Positions 33,181 to 41,841 of a DNA stretch of 64,000 nt are shown in pieces. The DNA lies in contig NZ_CP125370.1 of the NCBI RefSeq assembly GCF_030034735.1, forward strand, positions 930,001 to 994,000, written 5' to 3'. Within the stretch, counting starts at the first letter, position 1; each line of letters starts with the position of its first letter. The translations under genes were made by a program, and so were the position numbers. The notes under the pieces are model-generated. The model was given only the letters and a program-made list of their open reading frames with translations. It searched no databases and was not told the DNA's origin. Source of the DNA: Paenibacillus sp. RC334 (lineage in GTDB: Bacteria; Bacillota; Bacilli; Paenibacillales; Paenibacillaceae).

Positions 33181-34107
33181 TTAATCTCCTTTGCTGACTA
33201 ATTTGATTCGCGGATCGACAAGACGATAGGAAATATCAATTAAAAATAAGGTGACGACCAGAATGGCACTGTAAAAAATGGTTGTGCCCATAATGACCGG
33301 ATAGTCCCGGTTAAATATACTGTCTACAAAGTATTTACCGATGCCGGGAATGGCGAATATTTTTTCCACAACAAAGGTACCTGTAATGACGGAAGCGAAC
33401 AGGGGTCCGATGAAGGACAGCACGGGAATTAACGCGTTGCGTAATCCGTGACGGATGACTACGGCCCAAGAGGACAGCCCTTTCGCCTTGGCGGTGCGTA
33501 TGTATTCCTGATGCATCACTTCAAGCATGCTTGTCCGCATGAAGCGGGCGATGACGGCGAGAGGTGAAACGGCCAGAGCCAGCGATGGAAGCACCGTGTG
33601 CTGCCAGGTTCCCCATGAGGCGACCGGGAGCAGATGCCATTTGACGGCGACATATTTGATTAAAAGCGGTGCCCAAATGAAGCTGGGCACGGAAATACCG
33701 ACAATGGCAATAAACATCGAAATATAATCCAATGGTCGATTATGATGTAAAGCAGCCAGCGTTCCAAGCGCAATACCCGCAATAATCGCAACTACGATGG
33801 ATTGAATGCCGAGCAATGCGGAAGGTGGGAAACCTCTGGCAATGAGCATGTTTACGTCCGTCGTTTTCGATTGAATAGATGGGCCCATATCCAGCACCAG
33901 CAAATTTTTCAGATACAACACATACTGTACGGCAAGCGGCTTGTCCAGATTGTATCTGGCACGCATGTTTTGCAGCACTGCTTCCGGAATCGTTTTAGAA
34001 TCGTTCGAGAATGGGTCCCCCGGAATGATGTGCATGATGATAAACGTTAAAGTGACGATAATCCACAATGTAACGAGCATCGTAAAAAGACGTTTTAAAA
34101 TGTACAT
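33181..34107 (-). CDS. oppB: Oligopeptide ABC transporter permease OppB
   Basis: A 308-residue permease of the OppB/DppB type with six membrane helices. N-terminal MYILKRLFTMLVTLWIIVTL and IIPGDPF, then RYNLDKPLAVQYVLYLKNLL, are typical. The coupling loop is EYIRTAKAKGLSSWAVVIRH (~213-232). It is the first gene of the minus-strand opp operon; AGGAGA precedes the ATG. The 317-base region to the divergent amino-acid transporter carries both promoters. Confidence 0.95.
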   Translation of the reverse strand: MYILKRLFTMLVTLWIIVTLTFIIMHIIPGDPFSNDSKTIPEAVLQNMRARYNLDKPLAVQYVLYLKNLLVLDMGPSIQSKTTDVNMLIARGFPPSALLGIQSIVVAIIAGIALGTLAALHHNRPLDYISMFIAIVGISVPSFIWAPLLIKYVAVKWHLLPVASWGTWQHTVLPSLALAVSPLAVIARFMRTSMLEVMHQEYIRTAKAKGLSSWAVVIRHGLRNALIPVLSFIGPLFASVITGTFVVEKIFAIPGIGKYFVDSIFNRDYPVIMGTTIFYSAILVVTLFLIDISYRLVDPRIKLVSKGD

Positions 34108-34312
34108 GGGGCTTTATTTCTCCTGTCTATCAAGCTGATTTACATACTATTGCTGCTAAATTTATGAAATAAATAAAAGTATATAAGAATACTAGGAAAT
34201 GATAAAACGGTTTTGGCAACGTGTCAAGGTAAGGTTTTACATTATAGAACATTGGTCAAATTTTCGTCACAGGTTTTCCATTTTTATAAGGCCAAGATTC
34301 CGCTCCTTCCTC

Positions 34313-34341
34313 TCGACGAGTATCCTGTGGTATGTTATGAT
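34313..34341 (+). promoter_or_regulatory. Probable SigA promoter for amino-acid ABC operon
   Basis: TCGACG and TATGAT are spaced 17 bases, with two and one mismatches to consensus, 85 bases before the binding-protein start. The 34108-34425 gap otherwise shows no clear riboswitch or T-box. Confidence 0.45.
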
Positions 34342-34425
34342 GATACTCTGATAACGTGTTAACGAACTAAAGCGTTTGCCGCCTGTCCTTTGGATAGGGA
34401 GGTTACCATTGCTGGAGGGAATAAA

Positions 34426-35193
34426 ATGAAAAAAACAGCCATGTTCACAATGATGATTGGATTGATTATGATCGTTTTGGCCGGATGTTCCGGTGGTAAG
34501 GATAACAGCAAGCTGATTATCGGAATTGATGATAAATTTGCACCGATGGGTTTTAGAGATGAAAATAACGAGCTAACCGGCTTTGATATTGATTATGCCA
34601 AAGCGGCTGCGGAGCAAATGGGCAAGCAAGTGGAATTCCAGCCCATTGACTGGTCTGCCAAAGAATCCGAGCTGAACAGCGGCCGTATTGATCTGATTTG
34701 GAATGGTTATACGATTACGGATGAGCGTAAGGAAAAGGTGCTGTTTACGAAGCCGTATCTGAAAAATAGTCAGGTGATCGCGCTCCCGGCCAAATCCAAC
34801 CTCTCGAAGCTGGACGATCTGGCGGGCAAAAACGTAGGTCTTCAAACGTTGTCCTCGGCAGCCGATGCACTGGATGCGAACCCGATCAAGAGTAAGCTGA
34901 AACAGGTGTCTGAGTATCCCGATAATGTGCTTGCGTTGACCGATCTGAAAACCGGACGTCTGGATGCGGTTGTCATTGACGAAGTGGTAGCCAAATACTA
35001 TATGTCCAAAGAGCCAGGAACGTATAAACTGCTTGGCGAATCGCTTGCCCCTGAGGAATACGGCATCGGCGTGAAAAAAGGAAACGACGAGTTGCTGACG
35101 CAGTTACAATCCGCTCTGGATGAGCTGCACAAGAACGGCAAAGCCGCTGAAATTTCGAAAAAGTGGTTTGGTGAAGATAAGGTACTGAATTAA
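34426..35193 (+). CDS. Polar amino-acid (cystine-type) ABC transporter binding lipoprotein
   Basis: A 255-residue solute-binding lipoprotein (SBP family 3). The signal ends at lipobox VLAGC (Cys near 20). The family ligand fold shows IIGIDDKFAPMGFRDEN, LTGFDIDYAKAAAEQMG, DLIWNGYTITDERKEKVLFT and a late EYGIGVKKGN. The wording is closest to cystine/polar amino-acid binders such as TcyA/TcyJ, but the exact substrate is not decided. Start ATG 34426 follows GAGGGAA. It is the first gene of a three-gene operon. Confidence 0.93.
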   Translation: MKKTAMFTMMIGLIMIVLAGCSGGKDNSKLIIGIDDKFAPMGFRDENNELTGFDIDYAKAAAEQMGKQVEFQPIDWSAKESELNSGRIDLIWNGYTITDERKEKVLFTKPYLKNSQVIALPAKSNLSKLDDLAGKNVGLQTLSSAADALDANPIKSKLKQVSEYPDNVLALTDLKTGRLDAVVIDEVVAKYYMSKEPGTYKLLGESLAPEEYGIGVKKGNDELLTQLQSALDELHKNGKAAEISKKWFGEDKVLN

Positions 35194-35233
35194 TACGTAG
35201 CGTATTGAACTAAGGGTTTAGGAGTCGAAGGTT

Positions 35234-35893
35234 ATGAGTATGGATTATATTTTACGAATTATGAAGCCTATGCTCGAAGGGGCGCAGATGACCGTTATTT
35301 TATTTTTCATCACGCTCATCTTGTCCATTCCGCTGGGATTTATCGTTACGTTGCTGGCGAAAAGCCGGATTAAGCCGATTGCCTGGCTGATGCATACGTA
35401 CATTTATGTCATACGGGGCACACCGCTTCTGCTGCAATTGCTGTTCTTCTGCTTTGGTCTGCCGATGCTGCCTGTGATCGGGGAGTATCTGGTGCTGGAC
35501 CGGACAACGGCTGCGTTGCTGGCATTTGTGCTGAATTATGCGGCTTATTTTGCTGAAATTTTTAGAGGCGGGATGTTGTCGATTGATAAAGGGCAATTTG
35601 AAGCTTCACAAGTGCTGGGCCTGAGCAAGTCGCAGACGCTGATTAGAGTCATTGTGCCGCAAATGGTACGGATTGCTTTGCCTGCGGTCACGAATGAGGC
35701 GACAACACTGGTGAAAGATACGGCGCTGCTATATGCGGTAGCTGTACCGGAACTGCTGCATTTTGCGAATACGGCTGTGAACCGTGATTTTACGATTGTG
35801 CCTTATTTTGTAGCGGCTATGATCTATTTGTTGTTGGCTTTGGTGCTGACGCTATTCTTTAGGGCGCTGGAAAAACGTTTTAAATTCGAGTAA
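35234..35893 (+). CDS. Polar amino-acid ABC transporter permease
   Basis: A 219-residue HisM-type permease with five membrane helices. The signature YIYVIRGTPLLLQLLFFCFG (about 57-76) is diagnostic of amino-acid importers, followed by YAAYFAEIFRGGMLSIDKGQ and the EAA-loop EASQVLGLSKSQTLIRVIVP. It lies 40 bases after the binding protein and 15 before the ATPase. It probably works as a homodimer because no second permease is present. Confidence 0.95.
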   Translation: MSMDYILRIMKPMLEGAQMTVILFFITLILSIPLGFIVTLLAKSRIKPIAWLMHTYIYVIRGTPLLLQLLFFCFGLPMLPVIGEYLVLDRTTAALLAFVLNYAAYFAEIFRGGMLSIDKGQFEASQVLGLSKSQTLIRVIVPQMVRIALPAVTNEATTLVKDTALLYAVAVPELLHFANTAVNRDFTIVPYFVAAMIYLLLALVLTLFFRALEKRFKFE

Positions 35894-35908
35894 AAGGAAT
35901 GTCGGGAT

Positions 35909-36661
35909 ATGAACACTAACGCAATAGAAGTAACCGATTTGAAAAAATCCTTCGGTAAGCTCGACGTTCTGAAAAGAGTGAGCTTTAACGTCAAGGCGGG
36001 TGAGGTCGTTGCGGTCATCGGTCCTTCTGGCTCGGGGAAAAGCACCATGCTTCGCAGTCTGGTTCATCTGGAAGATGTGACGGGCGGGACGATCCGCATT
36101 CATGATAAAGCATTGGTGGAAAATGGTCAGTACGCCCCGGCAGGCGACATTAAGGGCATTACCACCGGGATGGGCATGGTGTTCCAGCATTTTAATCTGT
36201 TCCCTCACTTGACGGTACAGGATAATCTGGAGCTGGCACCAAAGCTGGTGAAAAAAACGAGCAAGGCCGAGCTGCGCCGTCAAAGCGCTGAATTGCTGGC
36301 TAAAGTCGGCTTGGCGGATAAAGCGGATGCGTATCCGTCCCGACTGTCGGGCGGACAGAAGCAGCGTGTGGCGATTGCCCGGGCAATGATGATGAACCCC
36401 GATATTTTACTGTTCGACGAGCCGACTTCGGCCCTAGATCCCGAGCTGACGGGCGAGGTGCTGCGAGTCATTAAAAAGCTGGCTGAGGAGCATATGACGA
36501 TGGTCATCGTGACCCATGAGATGAACTTTGCGAGAGATGTGGCGGATCGTGTCATTTTTATGGATAATGGCGAAATTGCGGAATCCGGTACACCAGAGCA
36601 GATTTTTGGTAATCCGCAGCTAGAGCGGACCAAGGTGTTTTTGAATCGGGTGGGGGATTAA
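35909..36661 (+). CDS. Polar amino-acid ABC transporter ATP-binding protein
   Basis: A 250-residue ABC ATPase that powers the importer. Walker [10 protein letters not shown] is at ~36-44, Q-loop [15 protein letters not shown] at ~89-103, signature [15 protein letters not shown] at ~146-160, Walker [15 protein letters not shown] at ~167-180 and switch His in [17 protein letters not shown]. It is the last gene of the operon and is followed by a bidirectional terminator. Confidence 0.97.
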   Translation: MNTNAIEVTDLKKSFGKLDVLKRVSFNVKAGEVVAVIGPSGSGKSTMLRSLVHLEDVTGGTIRIHDKALVENGQYAPAGDIKGITTGMGMVFQHFNLFPHLTVQDNLELAPKLVKKTSKAELRRQSAELLAKVGLADKADAYPSRLSGGQKQRVAIARAMMMNPDILLFDEPTSALDPELTGEVLRVIKKLAEEHMTMVIVTHEMNFARDVADRVIFMDNGEIAESGTPEQIFGNPQLERTKVFLNRVGD

Positions 36662-36694
36662 AAATATAGTTGTTCTCAGGAGAGGCGCTGCGCT

Positions 36695-36754
36695 GACCGA
36701 CCACCTGTGCAGGCAACCTATTTTTAAGCAGGTGGTATAGGCACGTATCAGGTC
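36695..36754 (+). other. Structured intergenic segment after the ABC operon
   Basis: CCACCTG (36701-36707) pairs with CAGGTGG (36729-36735), inside an outer GACC/GGTC pairing (36695 and 36751). It could fold as a small RNA or 3'-UTR structure. No coding potential is evident here. Confidence 0.3.
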
Positions 36755-36837
36755 GTTAAGTCGACCCCGCCATGGTCAAGGAACGACTGGCCCAATATCG
36801 AGCGGCAGAAGCGAAGTAAAGGGATTTGCATACAAAG

Positions 36838-36887
36838 CAAAGCACTTCAAGGCAAAAGATTACTTTTGCCGTTTGAAGTGCTTTTTT
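36838..36887. terminator. Bidirectional terminator between ABC operon and hxlR
   Basis: AGCACTTCAA and TTTGAAGTGCT, with inner GGCAAAAG/CTTTTGCC, form an ~18-bp stem with A and T runs on either side. Confidence 0.88.
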
Positions 36888-36924
36888 CTGAACTCATATA
36901 CCGGGAGCAATTAGAAAACTGGAT

Positions 36925-37266
36925 TTAATTATTTTGGTTTTTTACTCCCCACTCACATAACCCTTCCAAAGTAGGTAATAGTGTTTCCGCTTTATCTGTG
37001 AGACGGTACTCGACTTTAGGGGGAACTTGGGGATACTCTTTCCGATTCACCATACCATCCGCTTCCAATTCTTTAAGCTGTGAACTCAATGTTTTATAAG
37101 TAATAGCTCCTATCTGTCTTTTCAGATCATTAAAGCGAACCGGTTGGTTTTCTGCTAGGAGGTAAATAATAACCATCTTCCATTTCCCACCAATAACTGA
37201 CAATGTATAACCAAAAGGGGTATCTTTAATATTTTTAACTTTACCTTTATATTCAGCCATACTCAT
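36925..37266 (-). CDS. HxlR-type transcriptional regulator
   Basis: A 113-residue winged-helix regulator of the HxlR family, which often senses aldehydes or reactive electrophiles through Cys. The core reads TPFGYTLSVIGGKWKMVIIY, RFNDLKRQIGAITYKTLSSQ and VNRKEYPQVPPKVEYRLTDK. ATG 37266 gives the usual family length and has GAAAGGA 11 bases upstream; an in-frame ATG 66 bases earlier lacks one. A single Cys lies in EGLCEWG. It is divergent from ridA, 105 bases apart, so it probably controls ridA and itself. Confidence 0.9.
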   Translation of the reverse strand: MSMAEYKGKVKNIKDTPFGYTLSVIGGKWKMVIIYLLAENQPVRFNDLKRQIGAITYKTLSSQLKELEADGMVNRKEYPQVPPKVEYRLTDKAETLLPTLEGLCEWGVKNQNN

Positions 37267-37371
37267 ATTTACACTATCCTTTCCGGTAGTATCTATCCAA
37301 ATAGTGCGTACTACTTTTTTATTTGCGTTCATTTTATACTAACATTACTTTGAAATAAAGGAGAGAAAAAA

Positions 37372-37764
37372 ATGACTAATGCCATAACCTACAATCACGG
37401 TGTTGCATGGGAAGAAGCTTTTGGCGTCACCCAAGGCTACAGCGTCAACGGCACCATCTACATTTCGGGACAATTTTCCCACGATATGCAGGGCGCGTTC
37501 GTTGGCGAGGGCGATATCAAGGCACAGACCCGGCAGACACTAGAGAATCTCGATCACGTGCTGGCGGGATTTGGTGTCACGAGATCGAACATCGCTGAGG
37601 TCGAGGTCTATCTGACAAACCCGCAAGAGCATTTCGAGCAGTGCGTCGTTCTGTTGAAGGAGTATGTGGGAGACCATCGACCAGCCGCCACCCTCATCGG
37701 TGTGTCGGGTTTGGCGTTCCCTCACCAACTGGTTGAAATCCGCGCCGTCGCACACACTGACTAA
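37372..37764 (+). CDS. ridA: RidA family enamine/imine deaminase
   Basis: A 130-residue RidA/YjgF-family protein that hydrolyses reactive enamine/imine intermediates. Motifs include YSVNGTIYISGQFSHDMQG, RQTLENLDHVLAGFGVTRS, DHRPAATLIGVSGLAFPHQL (Arg at the carboxylate site) and VEIRAVAH. AAGGAG precedes the ATG. GC content and codon choice (gccaccctcatcggtgtgtc, ctggcgggatttggt) are higher than in neighbouring genes, pointing to transfer from a high-GC donor. The divergent HxlR regulator is the likely controller. Confidence 0.93.
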   Translation: MTNAITYNHGVAWEEAFGVTQGYSVNGTIYISGQFSHDMQGAFVGEGDIKAQTRQTLENLDHVLAGFGVTRSNIAEVEVYLTNPQEHFEQCVVLLKEYVGDHRPAATLIGVSGLAFPHQLVEIRAVAHTD

Positions 37765-38201
37765 TTCGGCCACCGCGGTCGGCGCAGCACCGGGCGGTGG
37801 GCTTCGAGAAGGCGCGACCGCTATTGGTTAGAAGCGGAAGGGTCGTCGGATACTGAAATCCAGCACCATACGCTGGCGCAAAACTGCACTGCTCGCGGGG
37901 GAGTTTTACGCCAGAAAAACATTTAATTTAAAGAATCTGTCTGGAGAGATATCTATTTTAAATAAATAAACTCATAAACAGAATTACAATGGAATAAAGA
38001 TCGGCTTAATCACAAAAATACACTCACGCACTTTATGTTTGCGAGGGTGTATTTTTATGTGGCAGCAAGTGCAACTATTCTGTTATACGCTTCCTCGTTG
38101 TACGTTTTCCTCTTTATGTGTTTTTAATGAAACCATCCATTAAATGCTACGTTTATAACTGAGGACATTGTCAATCTTCATGGTTTATTACCATCAACAA
38201 A
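37765..38201 (+). other. Intergenic region with GC-rich foreign tail
   Basis: The first ~150 bases after ridA stay GC-rich (for example ggccaccgcggtcggcgcag), then composition drops to AT-rich near 37920, marking a probable transfer boundary. No gene was found. A hairpin AAAAATACACTC/GAGGGTGTATTTTT at 38014-38056 looks like a bidirectional terminator. Confidence 0.55.
38014..38056. terminator. Bidirectional terminator hairpin
   Basis: AAAAATACACTCaCGC (38014-38029) pairs with GCGAGGGTGTATTTTT (38041-38056), with A and T runs at the ends. Confidence 0.7.
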
Positions 38202-38390
38202 TTACTTCTCCTCGCTAAATACTTCAATCATCGTTAAGGCTCCCGTTCGATACCCGTGGATGAATGCTGCTGCGGAGTGCAGGGAGGTTGACTCGTTTAA
38301 TAAATCAAATATGACTTCCATTTGCTCAAAATCGACTTCTGATAATTTATTTTTCAGCATCTCCATATGTTCACTAATTTTTTGATTCAC
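38202..38390 (-). CDS. DUF6809-like protein, probably N-terminally truncated
   Basis: A 62-residue frame (KISEHMEMLKNKLSEVDF, then AAAFIHGYRTGALTMIEVF) resembles the C-terminal two-thirds of small DUF6809-like proteins from Bacillales; function is unknown. The frame stays open upstream to 38447, reading GNWHPSEQIKSTNPESQKV, which looks like the missing N-terminal part, but a stop and no start codon lie before it. GTG 38390 has no good binding site. It is therefore probably a remnant, or a short protein from an alternative start. Confidence 0.5.
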   Translation of the reverse strand: MNQKISEHMEMLKNKLSEVDFEQMEVIFDLLNESTSLHSAAAFIHGYRTGALTMIEVFSEEK

Positions 38391-38416
38391 TTTTTGAGAC
38401 TCAGGATTGGTAGACT

Positions 38417-38518
38417 TTATTTGTTCACTGGGATGCCAATTCCCATCTTAACTGTGTTGTGGTACTTACCGTCGACAGAATTTTGTTCTTTTTTTAATAT
38501 GCCTTCGATCTCAAACCC
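38417..38518 (-). pseudogene. GNAT acetyltransferase C-terminal remnant
   Basis: On the minus strand one frame reads LGFEIEGILKKEQNSVDGKY and then HNTVKMGIGIPVNK before TAA, which is the usual end of a GNAT N-acetyltransferase (GFxxEGxLKKE... DGKYHDTxxMxI). A stop codon precedes it and nothing upstream in frame fits, so only a tail of ~34 codons remains. It overlaps the upstream extension of the DUF6809-like frame. Confidence 0.45.
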
Positions 38519-38874
38519 CAGTTACCAATGGCAACTTCTTTAGTTTTACGATTAAATGAATATCTAAGAAATCCGACATAAAGATAGATTCGCATATTGC
38601 TCGAATTAATTAAAAGCAGCGAAGACCTTCTTCCAACGTTACGAACCCGATTACTCTTCAACGGGTTCTATAAAATTCAAAGAAAGCTAAACATAATAGA
38701 GTTAAAGCTTTAATTTGCTAGGTTTTTATGTAAGCGCTATCATTCTATAATTTACTCAGAAAGGAGGTAAAAGTAAAAAAAACGGGATATGGCACGGATA
38801 AGTGATGTGCTGCAAAGAGAATCAACCAACAAGCAGGTGTATGGGACAAACACAAAAATTTTAGGAGGTAAAGT
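38519..38874 (+). other. Intergenic region upstream of xynA
   Basis: Apart from the cre site at 38729-38742 and the xynA leader, it holds a hairpin GAACCCG/CGGGTTC (38643-38668) and a minus-strand stretch reading MRIYLYVGFLRYSFNRKT that may be another gene fragment. No intact gene is visible. Confidence 0.4.
38729..38742 (+). promoter_or_regulatory. CcpA cre site upstream of xynA
   Basis: TGTAAGCGCTATCA matches the cre consensus at every position and is identical, with its neighbours on both sides (20 bases), to the site before the PL11 gene. Expected result: glucose repression of the xylanase. Confidence 0.8.
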
Positions 38875-39510
38875 ATGTTTAAGTTTAGTAAGAAAATGAT
38901 GACAGTAGTTCTTGCAGCTTCTATGAGTTTTGGATTTTTTGCAGCAACCTCAAATGCAGCGACAGATTATTGGCAAAATTGGACCGATGGCGGCGGGACG
39001 GTCAATGCTGTTAATGGATCAGGCGGTAATTACAGCGTGACATGGCAAAATACCGGGAATTTTGTTGTCGGCAAAGGCTGGACTACCGGATCACCAAACA
39101 GGACGATTAACTACAATGCTGGCGTCTGGGCGCCGTCTGGCAATGGGTATTTGACTCTCTACGGGTGGACGAGAAACGCACTCATCGAATATTACGTCGT
39201 TGATAGCTGGGGGACTTATCGACCTACCGGAACGTATAAAGGTACGGTGACCAGTGATGGGGGCACATATGACATCTACACAACAATGCGATACAACGCA
39301 CCTTCCATTGACGGCACACAAACGTTTGCTCAGTACTGGAGTGTTCGACAGTCGAAGAGAGCGACCGGGGGCAACTCCGCGATCACTTTCAGTAACCACG
39401 TGAACGCATGGGCGAGCAAAGGAATGAATCTGGGAAGTAGCTGGTCTTACCAGGTGTTGGCGACAGAGGGGTATCAGAGTAGCGGGAGCTCTAACGTAAC
39501 GGTGTGGTAA
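38875..39510 (+). CDS. xynA: Endo-1,4-beta-xylanase, GH11, secreted
   Basis: A 211-residue secreted family 11 xylanase, close to B. subtilis XynA (213). The signal peptide ends TSNA-A near residue 28. The beta-jelly-roll shows [29 protein letters not shown], nucleophile E105 in [12 protein letters not shown], and acid/base E198 in [14 protein letters not shown]. The thumb loop is [22 protein letters not shown] precedes the ATG by about seven bases. It depolymerises xylan outside the cell and has a cre site upstream. Confidence 0.97.
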   Translation: MFKFSKKMMTVVLAASMSFGFFAATSNAATDYWQNWTDGGGTVNAVNGSGGNYSVTWQNTGNFVVGKGWTTGSPNRTINYNAGVWAPSGNGYLTLYGWTRNALIEYYVVDSWGTYRPTGTYKGTVTSDGGTYDIYTTMRYNAPSIDGTQTFAQYWSVRQSKRATGGNSAITFSNHVNAWASKGMNLGSSWSYQVLATEGYQSSGSSNVTVW

Positions 39511-39802
39511 CCAATCAACTGCAAGCTGTTCAACGAACAGGCGCGGTTGGGACTGTCTCACGGGATAAGCGGGTTTTGAGAGCTGTCTGATAGATAGGGT
39601 TTAAATGAATCGATCATGGAGGACTCCCCGAGCCCTAAGCATTGTAGACAGGCCGATGGCCGTTCCCCTCCAGTCTATCCGTCAGTTCGGATGCGTTGTG
39701 GGCTGTTTTCCTGCCAGGCGAACGGCCTTCGACGCTGCTGGAGGCGAGTTGCAGGCCGTTATGGCCTATCATTTTTCCAATCAGCTTAAAGGAGATATAT
39801 CA
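39511..39802 (+). other. GC-rich structured leader/intergenic region before SUMF1-like gene
   Basis: The region is more GC-rich than its surroundings and contains a long imperfect inverted repeat: AGGCCGATGGCCGTT...CTCCAG (39652-39675) against CTGGAGGCG...GGCCGTTATGGCCT (39739-39766). One frame is open through to the downstream gene but has no ribosome binding site and no recognisable sequence. It may be a structured 5' leader or a remnant of mobile DNA. Confidence 0.35.
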
Positions 39803-40642
39803 ATGAGAAAGCTATTAATGTTCCTTTTAATAGCAACAATGGTTGTGATCAGCGCTTGTTCACCAGATAAGCCTGAAAAAAAGGATAACCTTGTGTACGT
39901 GGAAGGTGGGGCTTTTCAGAACAACAAGTCCAACCACTCTGGAAAAAACGTGACTCTATCGAACTTTTATATCGGTAAATACGAGGTAACTCAAAAAGAG
40001 TGGGTTGAAGTCATGGGAAGTAATCCCTCACAATTCATAGGCGACAAGATGCCAGTAGAAATGGTGAGTTGGTATGACGTTGCGGAGTACTGTAATCAAA
40101 GAAGTATACGAGAGGGTTTAAAACCGTATTACAACATAGACAAGGATAAAAAAGACCCGAATAATAAGAATGATAACGATAATATAAAATGGACAGTAAC
40201 GATTAATGAGGGAGCTAACGGTTACCGATTGCCTACAGAAGTGGAGTGGGAATATGCTGCAGCCGGAGGTCAGGCGAGCAAGGGCTACACATACAGTGGA
40301 AGCAATAATGCCGACGAGGTCGCATGGTATTGGAAAAACGCCGGAGACAAATACTTATCTGGAGACTGGAACTGGCCTATCATAGAGAGCAACCATAATA
40401 AAACAAAATCGATCGGTACCCGGAAACCCAACGAGTTAGGAATTTACGATATGTCTGGCAACGTAAGGGAATGGTGCTGGGACTGGTACGGAGATTTGGA
40501 TAGTCAAAGCGGTTCCTTCCGGGTAGTGAAGGGCGGCGGTTGGATTGGCAACGTCAGCAACAACGAGATATCCTTCCGAGGCAAGTTCGATGCGAATGGC
40601 TTTGGTCCCGATCAAGGGTTTCGTGTAGCTCGTAAAGAATAA
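39803..40642 (+). CDS. SUMF1/formylglycine-generating-enzyme-like lipoprotein
   Basis: A 279-residue lipoprotein: hydrophobic signal and lipobox VISAC, Cys near residue 18. The rest is an SUMF1/FGE-sulfatase fold: VYVEGGAF, NFYIGKYEVTQKEWVEVMG, GANGYRLPTEVEWEYAAAGG, GIYDMSGNVREWCWDWYG and GPDQGFRVARKE. The two active-site Cys of true formylglycine-generating enzymes are not evident, so a binding role is more likely than sulfatase activation. AAAGGAG before ATG 39803 fixes the start; upstream open frame is ignored. It is a single gene with a terminator-like hairpin after it. Confidence 0.88.
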   Translation: MRKLLMFLLIATMVVISACSPDKPEKKDNLVYVEGGAFQNNKSNHSGKNVTLSNFYIGKYEVTQKEWVEVMGSNPSQFIGDKMPVEMVSWYDVAEYCNQRSIREGLKPYYNIDKDKKDPNNKNDNDNIKWTVTINEGANGYRLPTEVEWEYAAAGGQASKGYTYSGSNNADEVAWYWKNAGDKYLSGDWNWPIIESNHNKTKSIGTRKPNELGIYDMSGNVREWCWDWYGDLDSQSGSFRVVKGGGWIGNVSNNEISFRGKFDANGFGPDQGFRVARKE

Positions 40643-40708
40643 TTGGAACAAGTCACACCAAAATATTGTTAAACGAATTTAAAACAATAGCTTAATTAAC
40701 ATGAAGAG

Positions 40709-40738
40709 ACGGCAATCGTTAAAGTGGCTGCCGTTTTC
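40709..40738 (+). terminator. Terminator-like hairpin after SUMF1-like gene
   Basis: ACGGCA pairs with TGCCGT around a 14-base loop, followed by TTTCT. Confidence 0.5.
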
Positions 40739-40780
40739 TCAACTAACGGGTAGTTTACCGTAATAACCCCCCCAGTAAAA

Positions 40781-41732
40781 TTAGCTGACTCTGAGGGGCT
40801 CTTCATCTTTTTTCGATTGGTTATTTGAAGAAGCCTTTTTATTGAATGCCATTAACAAAATCAGTCCGATGATACATATTACACCAATCCATTGGAAAAA
40901 TCCAAAAGGCTCTTTTAACCAAAATGCAGTTGTTAAAACAGCAGCTACTGGTTCCAAACTACCTAGAAGGCTCGTTTCTTTTGGTGAAAGACTTTGTAAA
41001 CTTTCTATATAGAACCAAAATGCTATCATTGTGCCGAATATGATAACGAATACTAAATATAAAGAGGTTTCTAGTGTCAAGTTTTTAAAGTCTATATGCC
41101 AAGGTGGATGGATAAAACTTAATCCGAAACCGCCGATGATCATAGCCCAACCAACAATGACGAGGGAATCGTATTGCTTCAAAAGAGGAATTGCGTACAA
41201 GGTATAAAAAGCCATCGCTATTCCCGATAAAAGCCCCCAAATTATTGCGATTTTCGGCACGGATAGTTGTGAAATGGAGCCGTTTGTTAATAAGAAAAAA
41301 ACAACCAGCTAAAGCAAGGATAATAGCTGACAAATCCTTTCGTGTTAAGACCATGTGTTTCCGCAGAATTAAATAGATGATAATCATTATGGGGGCTAAA
41401 TACTGTAATAGCGTTGCAACAGCAGCATTTCCAGTTTTGATCGATGCCATATACGTATATTGAACCGAAAGCATACCGACCAAACCGAAGACAATGAGTT
41501 GAAAAGCTCTCCTTCTATTTTTCCATACACCCCATATTTGCGAATGGTCTTTTACAAAAAAATGAACGGTCAAAAGTAAAACACCAGCTATGAGCAAACG
41601 TGTTGTTACAAGCCAATTTATATCGATTGTGAATTGTTGAAAGAGTTTTTTTGAAACGGTGCCACTAATCCCCCAAAATATAGCTCCTGTTATAACAAGA
41701 AATAATCCTGTTCTTCTAGCTGAATTACCCAT
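40781..41732 (-). pseudogene. EamA/DMT transporter broken by frameshift
   Basis: A drug/metabolite transporter of the EamA type (ten helices). The N-terminal half ([37 protein letters not shown]) reads well to GCFFL near 41295. There a seven-T run on the minus strand (41295-41301) shifts the frame. With six T the sequence continues [19 protein letters not shown] and joins the C-terminal half ([37 protein letters not shown]). As written no full transporter is made. Full length would be ~316 residues. The divergent AraC gene is its likely regulator. The homopolymer makes sequencing error or slippage equally possible. Confidence 0.85.
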
Positions 41733-41841
41733 GAATATTCTCCACCTTGAAATATAATAATAGTGTTATGATAGGTGAAAAATCTTTTTAATTATACCTA
41801 TATTTGCTGTTAAAATATAAATATATTGAGGTTGTGATGAT

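Noticed and set aside
34108..34425. Possible riboswitch or T-box between the two ABC operons
   Set aside because: No T-box sequence, specifier loop or S-box core could be found; only promoter-like elements are visible.
36770..36838. Short frame ending VKERLAQYRAAEAK after the amino-acid ABC operon
   Set aside because: A stop lies directly before it and there is no start signal; it is too short to support a gene fragment call.
39605..39802. Upstream extension of the SUMF1-like protein by 66 codons
   Set aside because: The lipoprotein signal and AAAGGAG at 39788 fix the start at 39803; the extension would bury the signal peptide.
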